A DNA stretch of 64,000 nucleotides from Terribacillus aidingensis (GTDB taxonomy: Bacteria; Bacillota; Bacilli; Bacillales; Amphibacillaceae): contig NZ_CP159996.1 of NCBI RefSeq assembly GCF_040703035.1, forward strand, positions 3,010,001 to 3,074,000, given 5' to 3'. Below the pieces are notes generated by a model. It saw nothing but the letters and a program-made list of their open reading frames with translations, ran no database searches and was not told where the DNA came from. Both the position numbers and the translations under genes were made by a program. How positions within the stretch are numbered: position 1 is the stretch's first letter; each line of letters begins with the position of its first letter. This document shows, piece by piece, positions 1 to 9,704 of the stretch.

Positions 1-302
1 TAGCATTGAATGCTGCCATTCAAGCAGCTCACGCAGGCGAACATGGCAGAGGTTTCAATGTTGTTGCGGATGAGGTACGGAAACTGGCATCACAAGCAGC
101 AGAAGCAGCAAAGCAGGCTCAAGAGAATATTGGGAAGATGACTGAGCATATTTATCAGATTGAATCTGTCTCACATCAGGCTCAGCAACGGAGTATGGAC
201 GGTAAATTGCGAGTTCAGAAGGTTATAGAAGAACTTTATACCCTTGAGCAAGCAGCCCAGAATCTGGATAAACAAGCAAACGAGCTCAGCCTTCTTATGT
301 AA
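1..302 (+). CDS. Methyl-accepting chemotaxis protein, C-terminal fragment (5' end outside window)
   Basis: Only the last ~100 residues are present; the reading frame is open back to the window edge, so the TTG at 6 is not a true start. The visible part is the signalling tip of an MCP: the motif [19 protein letters not shown] is the highly conserved hairpin that contacts CheA and CheW, followed by a helical coiled-coil return arm with Gln/Glu pairs typical of methylation helices. The protein ends with TAA at 300-302. Ligand and membrane topology cannot be judged because the sensor half is missing. The family call is secure. Confidence 0.9.
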   Translation, partial: ALNAAIQAAHAGEHGRGFNVVADEVRKLASQAAEAAKQAQENIGKMTEHIYQIESVSHQAQQRSMDGKLRVQKVIEELYTLEQAAQNLDKQANELSLLM

Positions 303-483
303 AGAACCGCATTATTGTGGGATTTTTCACCTGCCCAGAAACAGACTAGTATAATACTCACATGTATTATCTGTCGAAACTAAAACATCTGATTACCAAG
401 AGGACGAATGGTTAATTGACATAAATCAGCAAAGCTAGTACGCTAAATCCCGTTAAGGAATGAAGTTTGGGGAGTAATTCAGT

Positions 484-837
484 ATGTACAAATTTGAGAT
501 TGATGACAAACAGAAAGTGCTTCATATAACGGCAGAAGGGTTCTTTAAAAATAATGAATCCGCGGCCTTCATGGAGACACTTTATGAAACATTCGGATCT
601 ATCCAAGCCACCGAATACGACTTAATTGTCGACCTTATTCATTTGAATGTAATAAAGCAGAATCTGGTTTATCGAATTGCTGATGCTTTTAAGTTATATG
701 ACGAGCTCGGTTTCCGTAATATTGTCATCATCAATCCAATTTCCATTTTAGCGAAAGTACAGCTTTTTAATATTGCAAGAAGTGTGCATTTTACCGGCAC
801 CTTCGTAGATTCACTGGAGGAATGGCGGACGCGTTAA
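484..837 (+). CDS. Small STAS-like (SpoIIAA-fold-like) protein, function unknown
   Basis: A 117-aa soluble protein without signal peptide or membrane segment. The ATG follows a GGGGAG ribosome site about 8 nt upstream. The pattern MYKFEIDDKQKVLHITAEGFF, then alternating beta strands and amphipathic helices with a central hydrophobic strand (DLIVDLIHLNV) and a late strand (RNIVIINP), resembles bacterial STAS/SpoIIAA-like proteins that carry no phosphorylatable serine cassette. I do not recognise an orthologue. It lies between an MCP and a convergent MFS gene; the last 4 bp overlap the end of that gene. A role in partner binding or lipid/nucleotide sensing would be speculation. Confidence 0.6.
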   Translation: MYKFEIDDKQKVLHITAEGFFKNNESAAFMETLYETFGSIQATEYDLIVDLIHLNVIKQNLVYRIADAFKLYDELGFRNIVIINPISILAKVQLFNIARSVHFTGTFVDSLEEWRTR

Positions 838-2159
838 CGCGCCGCCATCCCGTCCGGAGTTTTCTTTTTTGCCATATGGACAAGCAGACCTATCAGAGTG
901 AGCACGATAAGTGAGGTCAATGCAATTCTGCTAGCCAAATCCCCGTATCCCCTTAAAACCAGCGTAATACTACCATAAATCATCGGCCCGATGATCGAAG
1001 ATACCTTTCCCGAAAAGGCGAACAAGCCAAAGAACTGCCCTTGTTTTTCAACTGGAGATAAATCTACAATTAAAATCCTCGATGTAACCCAAATTGATCC
1101 TAATGCAATCCCGAAAAGACTGCCTGCTATCCAAAACATCCATTGTGCTGTTGCCAATACTCCTATCGTCAAAGCAATTACCATAATTAAAGCCACAAAT
1201 GAAAATGATCGATGGGCACCTACTCGATGAGCTATCTGCCCAAAGCAAAATGACCCGATGATAGCTGTAACCGTGGACACTAGGTACAGAATGATGAATT
1301 GTCCTGAACTGAACCCAACAACCGTGACAGCATATACGCTCATGACAGCAATAGTTGTCGCTATCGCATCATTAACAAAGAAATAAGCTACCATGAACCT
1401 AAAAATGGATTGATGCTTACGTATTTCCTTGAAGGTGGAGAAAATTTCTTTATAACCAGTTAATAGACTCACACTAGCCTGTTTCTGTACCGACTTCTTT
1501 TCTTTTAGGAAGAATACAATCGGAAGCGTGAACACTAAATACAGACCTGCCGTAGCAAGAAATACATATTCATATCCTTCATCCAGCCAAAAATAAACAA
1601 GTAAGCCTACAAGCGTGCCCATATAACCAACAGCTACACCGAACCCTGATAATGTCGATAGACGATTCCGTGGTACCAAATCACTGATTTTCGCATCATA
1701 AAATATAAGGCTGCTGTTATAGAAGAACTTGGCCAGTACAAATACAAGAACAGTTGCTACAAACGGTACTGGCATTCCCCATAACATTCTTTCCGAATCC
1801 CACCCTGCAAATAAACCCATTAAAACTGTACACAGAATCGAGACCGCCGCGAACCGGATGATATAACGCTGTTTATAACCAGTCTTGTCTATCCACACCC
1901 CAAATAATGGGGAGAAGATGACGAGAAAGAAGCTAGCCAGCGCATTCGCATAGGCAATCAGCGTATTGCCTAGCTGTTCCAGTTCTGCGGTATTGCCAAT
2001 TGTATCGGTTACATAAAATGGAAAGAAGACGGTTGTAATATTTGATGAAAAAATCGTATTGGCAAAGTCATATAAAGCCCACGACAAAATAGGCAGAGAC
2101 AGCAAAAAACCAAAGCCCCGGTTTTGATCGGATGTCTGCCTTAAACGTTTACTTTCCAT
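834..2159 (-). CDS. MFS transporter, UMF1/Atg22-like family
   Basis: A polytopic membrane protein of 441 aa with about 12 hydrophobic segments. The opening SWALYDFANTIFSSNI is the hallmark of the UMF1 (Atg22-like) branch of the major facilitator superfamily, whose substrates in bacteria are mostly unknown. I start it at the ATG at 2159 because an AGGAGG lies 7 nt upstream; the open frame extends 11 codons further without a ribosome site. A MFS loop motif (FGVWIDKTGYKQRYIIR) follows TM2. Convergent with the STAS-like gene, overlapping by 4 bp. Substrate unassigned. Confidence 0.85.
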   Translation of the reverse strand: MESKRLRQTSDQNRGFGFLLSLPILSWALYDFANTIFSSNITTVFFPFYVTDTIGNTAELEQLGNTLIAYANALASFFLVIFSPLFGVWIDKTGYKQRYIIRFAAVSILCTVLMGLFAGWDSERMLWGMPVPFVATVLVFVLAKFFYNSSLIFYDAKISDLVPRNRLSTLSGFGVAVGYMGTLVGLLVYFWLDEGYEYVFLATAGLYLVFTLPIVFFLKEKKSVQKQASVSLLTGYKEIFSTFKEIRKHQSIFRFMVAYFFVNDAIATTIAVMSVYAVTVVGFSSGQFIILYLVSTVTAIIGSFCFGQIAHRVGAHRSFSFVALIMVIALTIGVLATAQWMFWIAGSLFGIALGSIWVTSRILIVDLSPVEKQGQFFGLFAFSGKVSSIIGPMIYGSITLVLRGYGDLASRIALTSLIVLTLIGLLVHMAKKKTPDGMAAR

Positions 2160-2427
2160 AGGAAACCTCCTTTTTCTTCCACTATACCTCATGCTTGTCT
2201 ACCCGCATGTCTATTTACAAAAAAATTACAGTATGCCGAAAAGTTCCTGCTTCCAATGCGACTATGATTGATTAATGTTAGTTATAAGCTGGTGGATATG
2301 GGTGATTCGCTGTCATTTTCGTTTAAGAGAGAAAGGATAAAGCTTCTATGAACTTAAATTGCCATGCTGCCTGCCAGTTGTCCTGTAAATTCGATTGGTA
2401 CGGTTAGTCATTAAACACGGCATACAA

Positions 2428-2467
2428 AAAGACACGGAAACAATATTGTAATTGTTTCCGTGTCTTT
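2428..2467 (-). terminator. Intrinsic terminator of the VWA lipoprotein gene
   Basis: A perfect 17-bp inverted repeat (arms 2428-2444 and 2451-2467, loop ATTGTA) starts at the stop codon of the minus-strand gene and is followed on that strand by a T run. The remaining stretch up to the MFS gene (2160-2427) shows no gene I can support. Confidence 0.85.
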
Positions 2468-3861
2468 CACTGAGAGACGTTCTCCTTCAGCTTCTTCATT
2501 TCTTCCACCCATGCCATTACTTCGGCACGGATCTCTTCTTGCCGTTCATTTACCTGGTCAATCTTTTCTGCTTCCAGTTCGCTCAACTCTTGTTTCGCTG
2601 TATCAAAGCGTTCTTGGATAAGCTGCGATACAGCAGCGCTCATTTCCTCTGTGATGACTCCCTCGTTTGCAAGTCTTGTAAGTGCAGCTTCGTACCGCAC
2701 CTCTTCATTACCCATTATATTTGTTATATTAGCGAGTACCTGCCGCTGGCGATCATATTCATCGCCTACCTCCCATCCATTCGGAGGTATATTGACAGGC
2801 GCCCATGCCAAGTCCAAGTTGGATGGCAGCCATTCATATTCAATGGTAGTTTGCAGATCTGCCGCACTATTAGCAGCGTAATATTCACCTCTGCCCGCGG
2901 TAGCTACATCAGCAAGTTGATTTTCCGATTCCTCATCGACATCGAACCCAATAACATTAATAATGCCCCTCTCATCCGATGCTGCCTGTTCGGCTGCTTT
3001 AACCGGATCACCGCCGCAAGTCTCTTTGCCATCGCTGACAATATAGATTGCGGTTGCACCATCCATTGAACTGCTTTTATCAGCTGCTTCTTCAATTGCT
3101 CCTGCCAGCGGCGTCCAGCCTCTGGCCTCGATTTGATCTGTTGCTTCACTAAATTTCTGGTTGTCATAAGCACCTGAGGCATATACCTCTTCAATACCCG
3201 AACACGATTCATCCATATCTGCATCTGATTCAGATCCTTCATGCCCATAGACAATCAGGGAAATATTACTTGAATTGCCTAGTGTTTTAGCGAAACTCTT
3301 CACAGCATCTTTGGCAACTTTCATCTTTTGCTCTCCGTCTACTTCCAGAAGCATACTGGAGCTGGCATCCAGCAAAATAATGGCGTTTTCAGCTTCAGAT
3401 GATGCACCAGCATCTCCTGAAGCTTTCGGCTGCGGCAGATACGGATCATCGAAAGAAGGCTCCAGATCTTCTGCCTCCTGAATCGTTTCTCCATAATGCG
3501 GACTCCCCAGAACAGCTATTAAAGCCTTATGCAGTGTTTCAGGGTCATCATCAGCCTCGATTGTTTCCTTTAAGGATGGAACTGCTGCATCAACAAAGTC
3601 AGTAACAGATACATTTTCATCATTTTTTGCTGTATCAGCTTCTATTGGAATTTCAGAAGTCTCTCTTCCGCCCTGTTGTTCTTTTAGCTTTGACAGCGAC
3701 CCTTCCGTGCTGACTTCCTGTATCGCGTTTACATCCAATTTACCGTCTGCTTCTTCAGTCGCCTCTTTAGCAGCAGATTCTTCGACTGGAGCACTATTCG
3801 AACTGCATGCTGCCAAAATGATAAGCGAAACCAAAAGCAAAAAAACGGAAGTGTTTTTCAT
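2467..3861 (-). CDS. von Willebrand factor A domain lipoprotein (YwmC/YwmD-like)
   Basis: 464 aa. The N-terminus is a lipoprotein signal with an LAAC lipobox (Cys19), so the protein is predicted to be anchored on the outer face of the cytoplasmic membrane. An acidic, low-complexity linker of ~140 residues precedes a VWA domain whose metal-binding MIDAS residues are visible: DASSSM, the later threonine in GWTPLAG, and the aspartate of SDGKE. The C-terminal ~110 residues are highly charged and predicted helical. VWA domains bind protein partners through a metal ion; B. subtilis YwmC/YwmD are comparable secreted VWA proteins of unknown role. It stands alone, with its own terminator. Function beyond adhesion or complex assembly is unknown. 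Confidence 0.85.
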   Translation of the reverse strand: MKNTSVFLLLVSLIILAACSSNSAPVEESAAKEATEEADGKLDVNAIQEVSTEGSLSKLKEQQGGRETSEIPIEADTAKNDENVSVTDFVDAAVPSLKETIEADDDPETLHKALIAVLGSPHYGETIQEAEDLEPSFDDPYLPQPKASGDAGASSEAENAIILLDASSSMLLEVDGEQKMKVAKDAVKSFAKTLGNSSNISLIVYGHEGSESDADMDESCSGIEEVYASGAYDNQKFSEATDQIEARGWTPLAGAIEEAADKSSSMDGATAIYIVSDGKETCGGDPVKAAEQAASDERGIINVIGFDVDEESENQLADVATAGRGEYYAANSAADLQTTIEYEWLPSNLDLAWAPVNIPPNGWEVGDEYDRQRQVLANITNIMGNEEVRYEAALTRLANEGVITEEMSAAVSQLIQERFDTAKQELSELEAEKIDQVNERQEEIRAEVMAWVEEMKKLKENVSQ

Positions 3862-3943
3862 CCGAACTTCACTCCTCTCCTTTATTGCTATCAGTACGAA
3901 TCATCACCAGCTAAGTTTCAAGTTTAGTGAAACAGAATCCCCA

Positions 3944-4285
3944 CTACTCCGTCACTTGTTCCACGATGGAATGCCCTGTCGAAGCATCATCGTACATCCA
4001 TTGCCACTGTTCATGCAGACGTATCCTGCCATCTGCCAAGATTTCTGGTATGGAGACACAATGCCCGCTCCTAAGCTCATATTGATCATTAATATGATGG
4101 TAACGGAAACGAAGCTTACCATCTGGTTCCACCAAGCCGATCAGCCTTCCTTCCAGAATTGATCCGCCCGCATAATCCGCAGTCAGAATCTGTCCTTCTT
4201 GCTGATAATGAAAGGTAGTTTCACTGGATGTTTCTCCGTTATCTGTGTTCGTGACAGCGCGGAAAGTCAGATTATGATAATTCAT
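3944..4285 (-). CDS. Conserved small protein sometimes mis-named N-acetylglutamate synthase
   Basis: 113 aa, soluble. The ATG at 4285 is preceded by GGAGGG; the open frame continues upstream inside purT but without a ribosome site. The protein is beta-rich with a regular pattern ([22 protein letters not shown], then [25 protein letters not shown]) recalling a small beta-barrel or repeat family common in Bacillaceae. In databases these are often labelled n-acetylglutamate synthase; the length and lack of any GNAT or kinase fold make that unlikely. Its start overlaps the end of purT by 14 bp, so it is translationally coupled to purT. Function unknown. Confidence 0.7.
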   Translation of the reverse strand: MNYHNLTFRAVTNTDNGETSSETTFHYQQEGQILTADYAGGSILEGRLIGLVEPDGKLRFRYHHINDQYELRSGHCVSIPEILADGRIRLHEQWQWMYDDASTGHSIVEQVTE

Positions 4286-5444
4286 CCTGTCCCTCCACTT
4301 TAAGCCGTTTCCTTGCCTGTTCAGCGCGCAACCTTGCCTCTTCCACTGTTTTAGCAACGGATAATGCTACAGCAACTCTGCGCCCTACTGTTGTCACTGG
4401 TTTACGGAAGACACGGATCTGCGTCTGGGGCTCCTGCAACGCTTCTCTTAAACCCGAAATGCGATAAGATTCCAATGCTGTATCTGCTTTTAACGGACTA
4501 GTTGCACCAGGCTGCACAAGCTTGATCTCTGTAATCGGCAAGCCTAATATTGCCCGTACGTGCAAGGCAAACTGAGACAGTTGCTGTGTCACCATTGTCA
4601 CCATGCCTGTGTCATGCGGACGTGGTGATACTTCACTGAAGTAGACTTGATCCCCAGCAAGGAAAAGTTCTACTCCAAACAAGCCGTAGCCGCCTAATCC
4701 TGTTGTGATACGCTCGGCTATCTCCTGTGCTTCTTCCAGCTGATAATCTGTCAGCTGATGCGGCTGCCAGGAAGCGATATAGTCACCATTTTCCTGTTCG
4801 TGCCCAATTGGCTCGCAGAAGAAAGTGCCGTTTACCGCACGGACTGTCAGCAGGGTGATTTCCGCGTCAAAACGAATGAATTCCTCTACAATGACACGTG
4901 GTTTCTGCACCCTTCCGCCTTCCATGGCAATTTGCCAGCTTCGTTCGATGTCCTCTGTTTTTCGGCAGACACTTTGTCCTTTGCCAGAAGAACTCATCAA
5001 CGGCTTGATAACACAAGGAAACCCGATCTCTTCTACAGCTTCCTGAAAGGCTTCATATGTATCCGCAAAACGATAGCCTGCTGTCGGAATATCCAATGTT
5101 TCTGCAGCAAATCTGCGAATGCCTTCACGATCCATCGTCAGCTGGGCAGCTTTTGCAGTCGGTACGACATGATAACCTTCCTTCTCCAGCTCAATCAATT
5201 CGTCTGTAGCGATTGCTTCGATCTCTGGAACAATAAAATCTGGTTTCTCCCAATCTACGATCTGTCTGAGCTTTTCTGGATCAAGCATATCGATAACATA
5301 GCTGCGGTCGGCAACTGCCATTGCCGGAGCCCCATCGTATCTATCGACTGCTATCGTCTCTACACCGAGTCGCTGTGCTTCGATTACAACCTCTTTTCCA
5401 AGTTCTCCAGATCCGAGCAGCAGCAGTTTTTTCGTTTGATACAT
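4272..5444 (-). CDS. purT: Formate-dependent phosphoribosylglycinamide formyltransferase (GAR transformylase 2)
   Basis: 390 aa ATP-grasp enzyme making formyl-GAR from GAR, formate and ATP in purine biosynthesis, a folate-independent alternative to PurN. The order is as expected: an N-terminal nucleotide-binding fold ([12 protein letters not shown]), the PEIEAIAT segment, the ATP-grasp domain with a glycine-rich loop ([12 protein letters not shown]), the ligands in [13 protein letters not shown], and a C-terminal barrel. The start has an AGGAGG 7 nt upstream. It is divergent from the GGDEF-EAL gene and its 3' end overlaps the next gene by 14 bp. I found no convincing purine riboswitch in the short upstream region. 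Confidence 0.95.
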   Translation of the reverse strand: MYQTKKLLLLGSGELGKEVVIEAQRLGVETIAVDRYDGAPAMAVADRSYVIDMLDPEKLRQIVDWEKPDFIVPEIEAIATDELIELEKEGYHVVPTAKAAQLTMDREGIRRFAAETLDIPTAGYRFADTYEAFQEAVEEIGFPCVIKPLMSSSGKGQSVCRKTEDIERSWQIAMEGGRVQKPRVIVEEFIRFDAEITLLTVRAVNGTFFCEPIGHEQENGDYIASWQPHQLTDYQLEEAQEIAERITTGLGGYGLFGVELFLAGDQVYFSEVSPRPHDTGMVTMVTQQLSQFALHVRAILGLPITEIKLVQPGATSPLKADTALESYRISGLREALQEPQTQIRVFRKPVTTVGRRVAVALSVAKTVEEARLRAEQARKRLKVEGQDELS

Positions 5445-5570
5445 ACTATCGCCTCCTGAGTTGCAATTAGTAAAAAGTTTTGCGCCATGATTCGACTTTA
5501 TCTGATAAACTTATGTTACCATGCCTGTCCAATTCAGGTAATCCTTACTTTTGCCGCAGGAGGAAAAACG

Positions 5571-7928
5571 TTGCTTCCGTTCATTGATATACCGGGTATC
5601 CATTTTCTTTATACAATTACCAGCGTATTGCTCATAAGCGTACTCACCAAGCTTGTATTATATGTGAGCCAGCAAATGATGCGGACTGCAGTCAGTACCT
5701 GGAAAGTGATTCTAGTATCATTAGGAACTGGCTTGAGTGCTGTACTGGCTACATATTCGTTTACCCTATCGATTGATGCGGGTCCTGCACCGCAAGCAAC
5801 ATGGATTTTTTTCGCAATCAATTTTTGTGTAAGTTCCATTAGCGGTGCTCTTATTCTGCTTGTCGTTCGCAGTCCTATTGGAAATACCAAACATGATTTG
5901 CTTTTCAGCCTTTTATTGGCCGCTTTGATATATCTTTTGTACATGATGACACCGTTTTTCTTATATCCGTATTTGCGTGATGTCCACCTTGTAGAAGTAC
6001 TTACTTCCATAGTTATGACACAATCGACTATATTCAGCTTATTCCGTTTCGTCAATATGTACACAAATGGAGAACAAATGAAGTGGAGCAAGCTGCTATT
6101 ATCACTCGGAAGCCTGATGTCAGGAATTGCCATTGTCGGTTTAGGTTATTGCATCTTTGCAGCTTTCACTTCTTATTATTCAACAGCATCCCATAGCTTT
6201 CACTTTTTAATTCCAACAGTTATCGTTTTGACTTCCAATACAGTCTTGACTGTCATTCCGCTGCTTTATAGAAACAGAGCACTGCTGATGACACATCAGC
6301 TCTATCAATCTCTGTTCAATGACAATCCTAATGCTGTATTGGCAGTCAAGAGTGATGGTTCGATTCAGCATGCCAATAAAGAAAGCAAGTTTTTGACTGG
6401 TTATGATGAGGACACTATCACAAAGATGGATGCAGCGGCTCTGTTCCTCGATAAGGAGATATTCCGTGATTACCTAAGTATTATTGAAAATGGCGGATCA
6501 CATCAATGGGACACTAAATTAGTCAACCGTTCCGGTGTTCAAAAAGATGTACACATAACTGGCATACCTACTATTGTGAAGCATCATATCGTTGGTTACT
6601 TTCTCGTCATCAAAGACATCTCACATATGATTGAAACAGCCAAACAAGTTGAATTCCTTGCCTATCATGACGATCTGACCAAACTGCCCAATCGCCGCCT
6701 TATGCAGCAGCAAATGCAGGACTATGCAGACAAAGGCATTACTTTCAGTATTCTGTTGATTGATTACGATTTGTTCAAACGCATCAATGATATTTTCGGA
6801 CATTCCTTTGGGGATAAGGTATTAATTGAAACAGCAATTCGACTGGAAAAGATCCTGGATGGCAAAGGCACCGTCAATCGGGTCGGCGGAGATGAGTTCC
6901 TGCTTATCGTTCCTGGAAAGCCCTCCAATCGACTGGCTCAAGTCATTGTCGAGCAGTTCCGGCAGCCGATGCGGCTTCACGATTATGAACTCGTATTGCA
7001 GGCAAGTATCGGTATTGCTTCCTTCCCGGAACATGCGGAAGACATGGATAGTCTCTATAAGTACGCTGATATAGCAATGTATCAAACGAAAGAAAACGGC
7101 GGAAATAATTACACTGTGTTTCAGCCGGAAATGGCAGAAAAACAGGTGCTTCGTTTCGAGATTGAGCATGAGCTGCAGGAAGCAATCGAAACACAGGCTT
7201 TTGATTTGTACTTCCAGCCAAAATTCCACAGCTTCACACGTACCATAACCGGAGCGGAGGTGCTGCTCCGCTGGCATCACCCCGAGCGCGGCTTCATTCC
7301 TCCAAATGTGTTCATTCCGATTGCTGAGGAGAGCGGATTGATTGTCGCAATTGAACGCAGTGTTATTGAACGTGTAATGGCTTGTTTATCGAAGTGGCGG
7401 AAAGAAACATACGAATGCACTATCCCGTGCATTTCCATCAACGTATCTGTGATTACATTCCTGCAGGATGATTTCTCAAGTTTCTTCCGGGAGCGACTGA
7501 AGCATTATAATCTGAATGGGAACATGCTGGAGCTCGAAATCACAGAACGTGTTGTCATGCAGAACGAAACCAAAATAAATTCCACCCTCCAGAAACTGCG
7601 CGAAACAGGCGTTAAGATTAGTATCGATGATTTCGGTACAGGATATAGTTCCTTGAACTACCTGGATAAACTCCAGGTCGATATTTTAAAAATTGATCAA
7701 ACGTTCATTCAACATATCGAGTATAATCAATCCATTGTTGCCACCATCCTGTCGCTGGCTGAAAACCTCAAGCTTCACACAATAGCCGAAGGGGTCGAAA
7801 CGGAAGCACAGCTGCAAGCACTTCGCGGACTTGGCTGCACAGAGGTACAAGGTTATCTGTTTTCCAAGCCGCTTCCCCAATCTGATTTTGAGTCAGCTTA
7901 TATTATGCAAATACCCGCGGATGCCTAG
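5571..7928 (+). CDS. Membrane-bound PAS-GGDEF-EAL cyclic-di-GMP turnover protein
   Basis: Predicted 785 aa from a TTG start at 5571 with AGGAGG 7 nt upstream; an in-frame ATG at 5487 has no ribosome site. An N-terminal region of about seven membrane helices (residues ~1-235), similar in layout to MHYT sensors but without clear MHYT motifs, is followed by PAS (~243-355), GGDEF (intact GGDEF at ~439) and EAL domains (~535-775). The EAL signature reads EVL. The other catalytic residues look present: the Asn of ISINVS, the Glu of LEITE, the DDFGTGYSS pair, the Lys of LKID, the Glu of AEGVET and the Gln of QGYLFSKP. It may therefore make and/or degrade c-di-GMP. The domain order resembles B. subtilis YkoW, and a YkoST-like pair lies downstream. 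Confidence 0.9.
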   Translation: MLPFIDIPGIHFLYTITSVLLISVLTKLVLYVSQQMMRTAVSTWKVILVSLGTGLSAVLATYSFTLSIDAGPAPQATWIFFAINFCVSSISGALILLVVRSPIGNTKHDLLFSLLLAALIYLLYMMTPFFLYPYLRDVHLVEVLTSIVMTQSTIFSLFRFVNMYTNGEQMKWSKLLLSLGSLMSGIAIVGLGYCIFAAFTSYYSTASHSFHFLIPTVIVLTSNTVLTVIPLLYRNRALLMTHQLYQSLFNDNPNAVLAVKSDGSIQHANKESKFLTGYDEDTITKMDAAALFLDKEIFRDYLSIIENGGSHQWDTKLVNRSGVQKDVHITGIPTIVKHHIVGYFLVIKDISHMIETAKQVEFLAYHDDLTKLPNRRLMQQQMQDYADKGITFSILLIDYDLFKRINDIFGHSFGDKVLIETAIRLEKILDGKGTVNRVGGDEFLLIVPGKPSNRLAQVIVEQFRQPMRLHDYELVLQASIGIASFPEHAEDMDSLYKYADIAMYQTKENGGNNYTVFQPEMAEKQVLRFEIEHELQEAIETQAFDLYFQPKFHSFTRTITGAEVLLRWHHPERGFIPPNVFIPIAEESGLIVAIERSVIERVMACLSKWRKETYECTIPCISINVSVITFLQDDFSSFFRERLKHYNLNGNMLELEITERVVMQNETKINSTLQKLRETGVKISIDDFGTGYSSLNYLDKLQVDILKIDQTFIQHIEYNQSIVATILSLAENLKLHTIAEGVETEAQLQALRGLGCTEVQGYLFSKPLPQSDFESAYIMQIPADA

Positions 7929-7945
7929 CATTCCGGGTATTTTTT
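7910..7945 (+). terminator. Intrinsic terminator after the GGDEF-EAL gene
   Basis: Arms AATACCCG (7910-7917) and CGGGTATT (7934-7941), with an imperfect inner stem, are followed by a T run. The hairpin overlaps the stop codon of the GGDEF-EAL gene, so the downstream pair is probably transcribed separately. Confidence 0.75.
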
Positions 7946-8005
7946 GTATAGATCTTTTCCTGCTGCCGCATACTAACAGCATTACTTTGGGAGGATGTGG
8001 GAATA

Positions 8006-9691
8006 TTGCGGAACTATGCTGACAAAAAAGCCATACTGCTGTGCGTGGCAGCGATACTGGTCTTCGTCTCTCCCCTATTCCTGCTGGGAGATCACGCCCA
8101 TATCCGGGTACATGATAATCTCGACTCCAATCTGGCTTGGTATAAAGTACTTGCTGAAAGCGGGCAAATGTTCGGCAACGTCCATGCAGTAATTCCACAG
8201 ATTATCGGGGGGCTGCCCCGGGATGCTGTCGGCACAGAATGGACACTCATCGTTTGGCTGCACGCTTGGTTTCCGACAATGACCGCTTACGCAATCAGTC
8301 AGCTGCTTACCCGACTGATTGCGTTTCTTGGTATGTATTTGCTGCTCCGCACCCATGTCATACGGAATGTCAAAGCGCATTGGATTACAGCTCTCGTTTC
8401 ACTAGCATTCGCTCTCACACCGTTCTGGCCCTCCGGCATGCTTAGCACTATGGGGCACCCGTTAGCACTTTGGGCTTTCCTGTCAATCAGATCCAAAAAA
8501 GCAAATTGGATGCATTGGACCGCTATTACCTTATTACCGCTATATGCTAGTTTCGTTCTAGGATTTTTCTTCTTCCTCGCTCTCATGGGGATTGTATGGC
8601 TGGTCGACCTGCTTCGGTATCGCAGGCTGAATCTGCTATTCTTGGCAAGCATCATCTGGATGACAGCTATTTTCCTGGCAACGGATTACCGGCTCGTCTA
8701 TACAATGATTGCTGGTTCCGAAACGATGCATCGTGTTGAATTCGTGTCTTCGAGACAGGATTTTGCTCAAACACTACGTTTGTTCTGGAAAAACTTTACG
8801 CTGGGACATAATCACGTTATGACACTACACACCTTTGTGATCCTGCCTGTACTGACGATTGCTTTGCTGCTGGTCCTTTTCAGTCGAGGTCGGACAAGGC
8901 CAATGAACATTTATCTCGGCCTCACCGGATTGAATCTGCTGTTATCTTTTTGGTACGCCCTTTGGTTCAATAAGATATGGAGAATACCAAAAGAACATGT
9001 CGATATACTTTCTGCATTTAATTTTGCCCGGTTCCATTTCCTTCGTCCGCTCGTAATTTATGTTAGTTTCGGGTTGGCATGCTACCTGCTATGGCGGCTT
9101 GGAAAGCGCAGCATACGCGTTTTTGTGTACGCGTGCCTCTGTCTCCAGCTTGTCGTATTGGCACTATCCAACGAAGAGATCGTTTATGGCCTATATAAGC
9201 AAACACCTTCTGTCGAGGCCTTCTATGCTGTCGATCAATTCCGGGAAATCCGCGACTATATCGGCAAGTCTCAAGACACATATAAGGTGGCAAGCATCGG
9301 TTTGCATCCTGCTATTGCCCAATACAACGGTTTCTACACTGTCGATACATACAACAATATTATCCCTTTGACCTACAAGCATCAGTTCCGTGAAGTCATT
9401 GCAGGAGAGTTGGCAAAGAGTAAGAACCTGACACGTTACTTCGATGAATGGGGCAGCCGGCTGTATATTTTTTCGGCAGAGCTAGGAAAGCATTATGACT
9501 TTCGGAAAGATTCCGACCGCAGCATCCAGAATCTCGATTTGAATGCAGCGGCTTTACGAGAGCTTGGCGGTGCCTTCATCTTATCTTCCGTTTGGATCGA
9601 GAATGCGGCCGAGAATGATTTACATTATGAACGAAGTTTCGATCATGCCGACTCTGCTTGGAAAGTCCATCTATACCGGGTACAACCATAA
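8006..9691 (+). CDS. Polytopic membrane protein of the DUF6044/YkoS family
   Basis: About 561 aa with some 11-12 hydrophobic segments and a C-terminal soluble part of ~150 residues (from about DQFREIRDYIGK), the layout of GT-C-type membrane glycosyltransferases and YfhO-like proteins. The start is uncertain: GGGAGG at 7989-7994 favours TTG 8006 (11 nt) over GTG 7997 (2 nt). An acidic motif in the first external loop (VHDNLDSNLAWY) looks like the DxD-type loop of GT-C enzymes. It is immediately followed, 13 bp later, by a DPM1-like glycosyltransferase that would charge a lipid carrier for it. B. subtilis ykoS-ykoT shows the same pairing. Likely role: transfer of a lipid-linked sugar to an external polymer or protein (inference). 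Confidence 0.75.
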   Translation: MRNYADKKAILLCVAAILVFVSPLFLLGDHAHIRVHDNLDSNLAWYKVLAESGQMFGNVHAVIPQIIGGLPRDAVGTEWTLIVWLHAWFPTMTAYAISQLLTRLIAFLGMYLLLRTHVIRNVKAHWITALVSLAFALTPFWPSGMLSTMGHPLALWAFLSIRSKKANWMHWTAITLLPLYASFVLGFFFFLALMGIVWLVDLLRYRRLNLLFLASIIWMTAIFLATDYRLVYTMIAGSETMHRVEFVSSRQDFAQTLRLFWKNFTLGHNHVMTLHTFVILPVLTIALLLVLFSRGRTRPMNIYLGLTGLNLLLSFWYALWFNKIWRIPKEHVDILSAFNFARFHFLRPLVIYVSFGLACYLLWRLGKRSIRVFVYACLCLQLVVLALSNEEIVYGLYKQTPSVEAFYAVDQFREIRDYIGKSQDTYKVASIGLHPAIAQYNGFYTVDTYNNIIPLTYKHQFREVIAGELAKSKNLTRYFDEWGSRLYIFSAELGKHYDFRKDSDRSIQNLDLNAAALRELGGAFILSSVWIENAAENDLHYERSFDHADSAWKVHLYRVQP

Positions 9692-9704
9692 AGGAGGGAA
9701 TCCA

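Noticed and set aside
2452..3069. 205-codon plus-strand frame inside the VWA lipoprotein gene
   Set aside because: Lies wholly antisense to a well-supported gene, no ribosome site, and low-complexity Phe/Cys/Ser-rich translation typical of a shadow frame.
4758..5459. 233-codon plus-strand frame opposite purT
   Set aside because: Antisense to a clearly conserved purT; no ribosome site or recognisable domain.
5445..5570. Possible purine riboswitch or PurR box upstream of purT
   Set aside because: The space before purT is short and I found neither the conserved purine-aptamer core nor a convincing PurBox pair.
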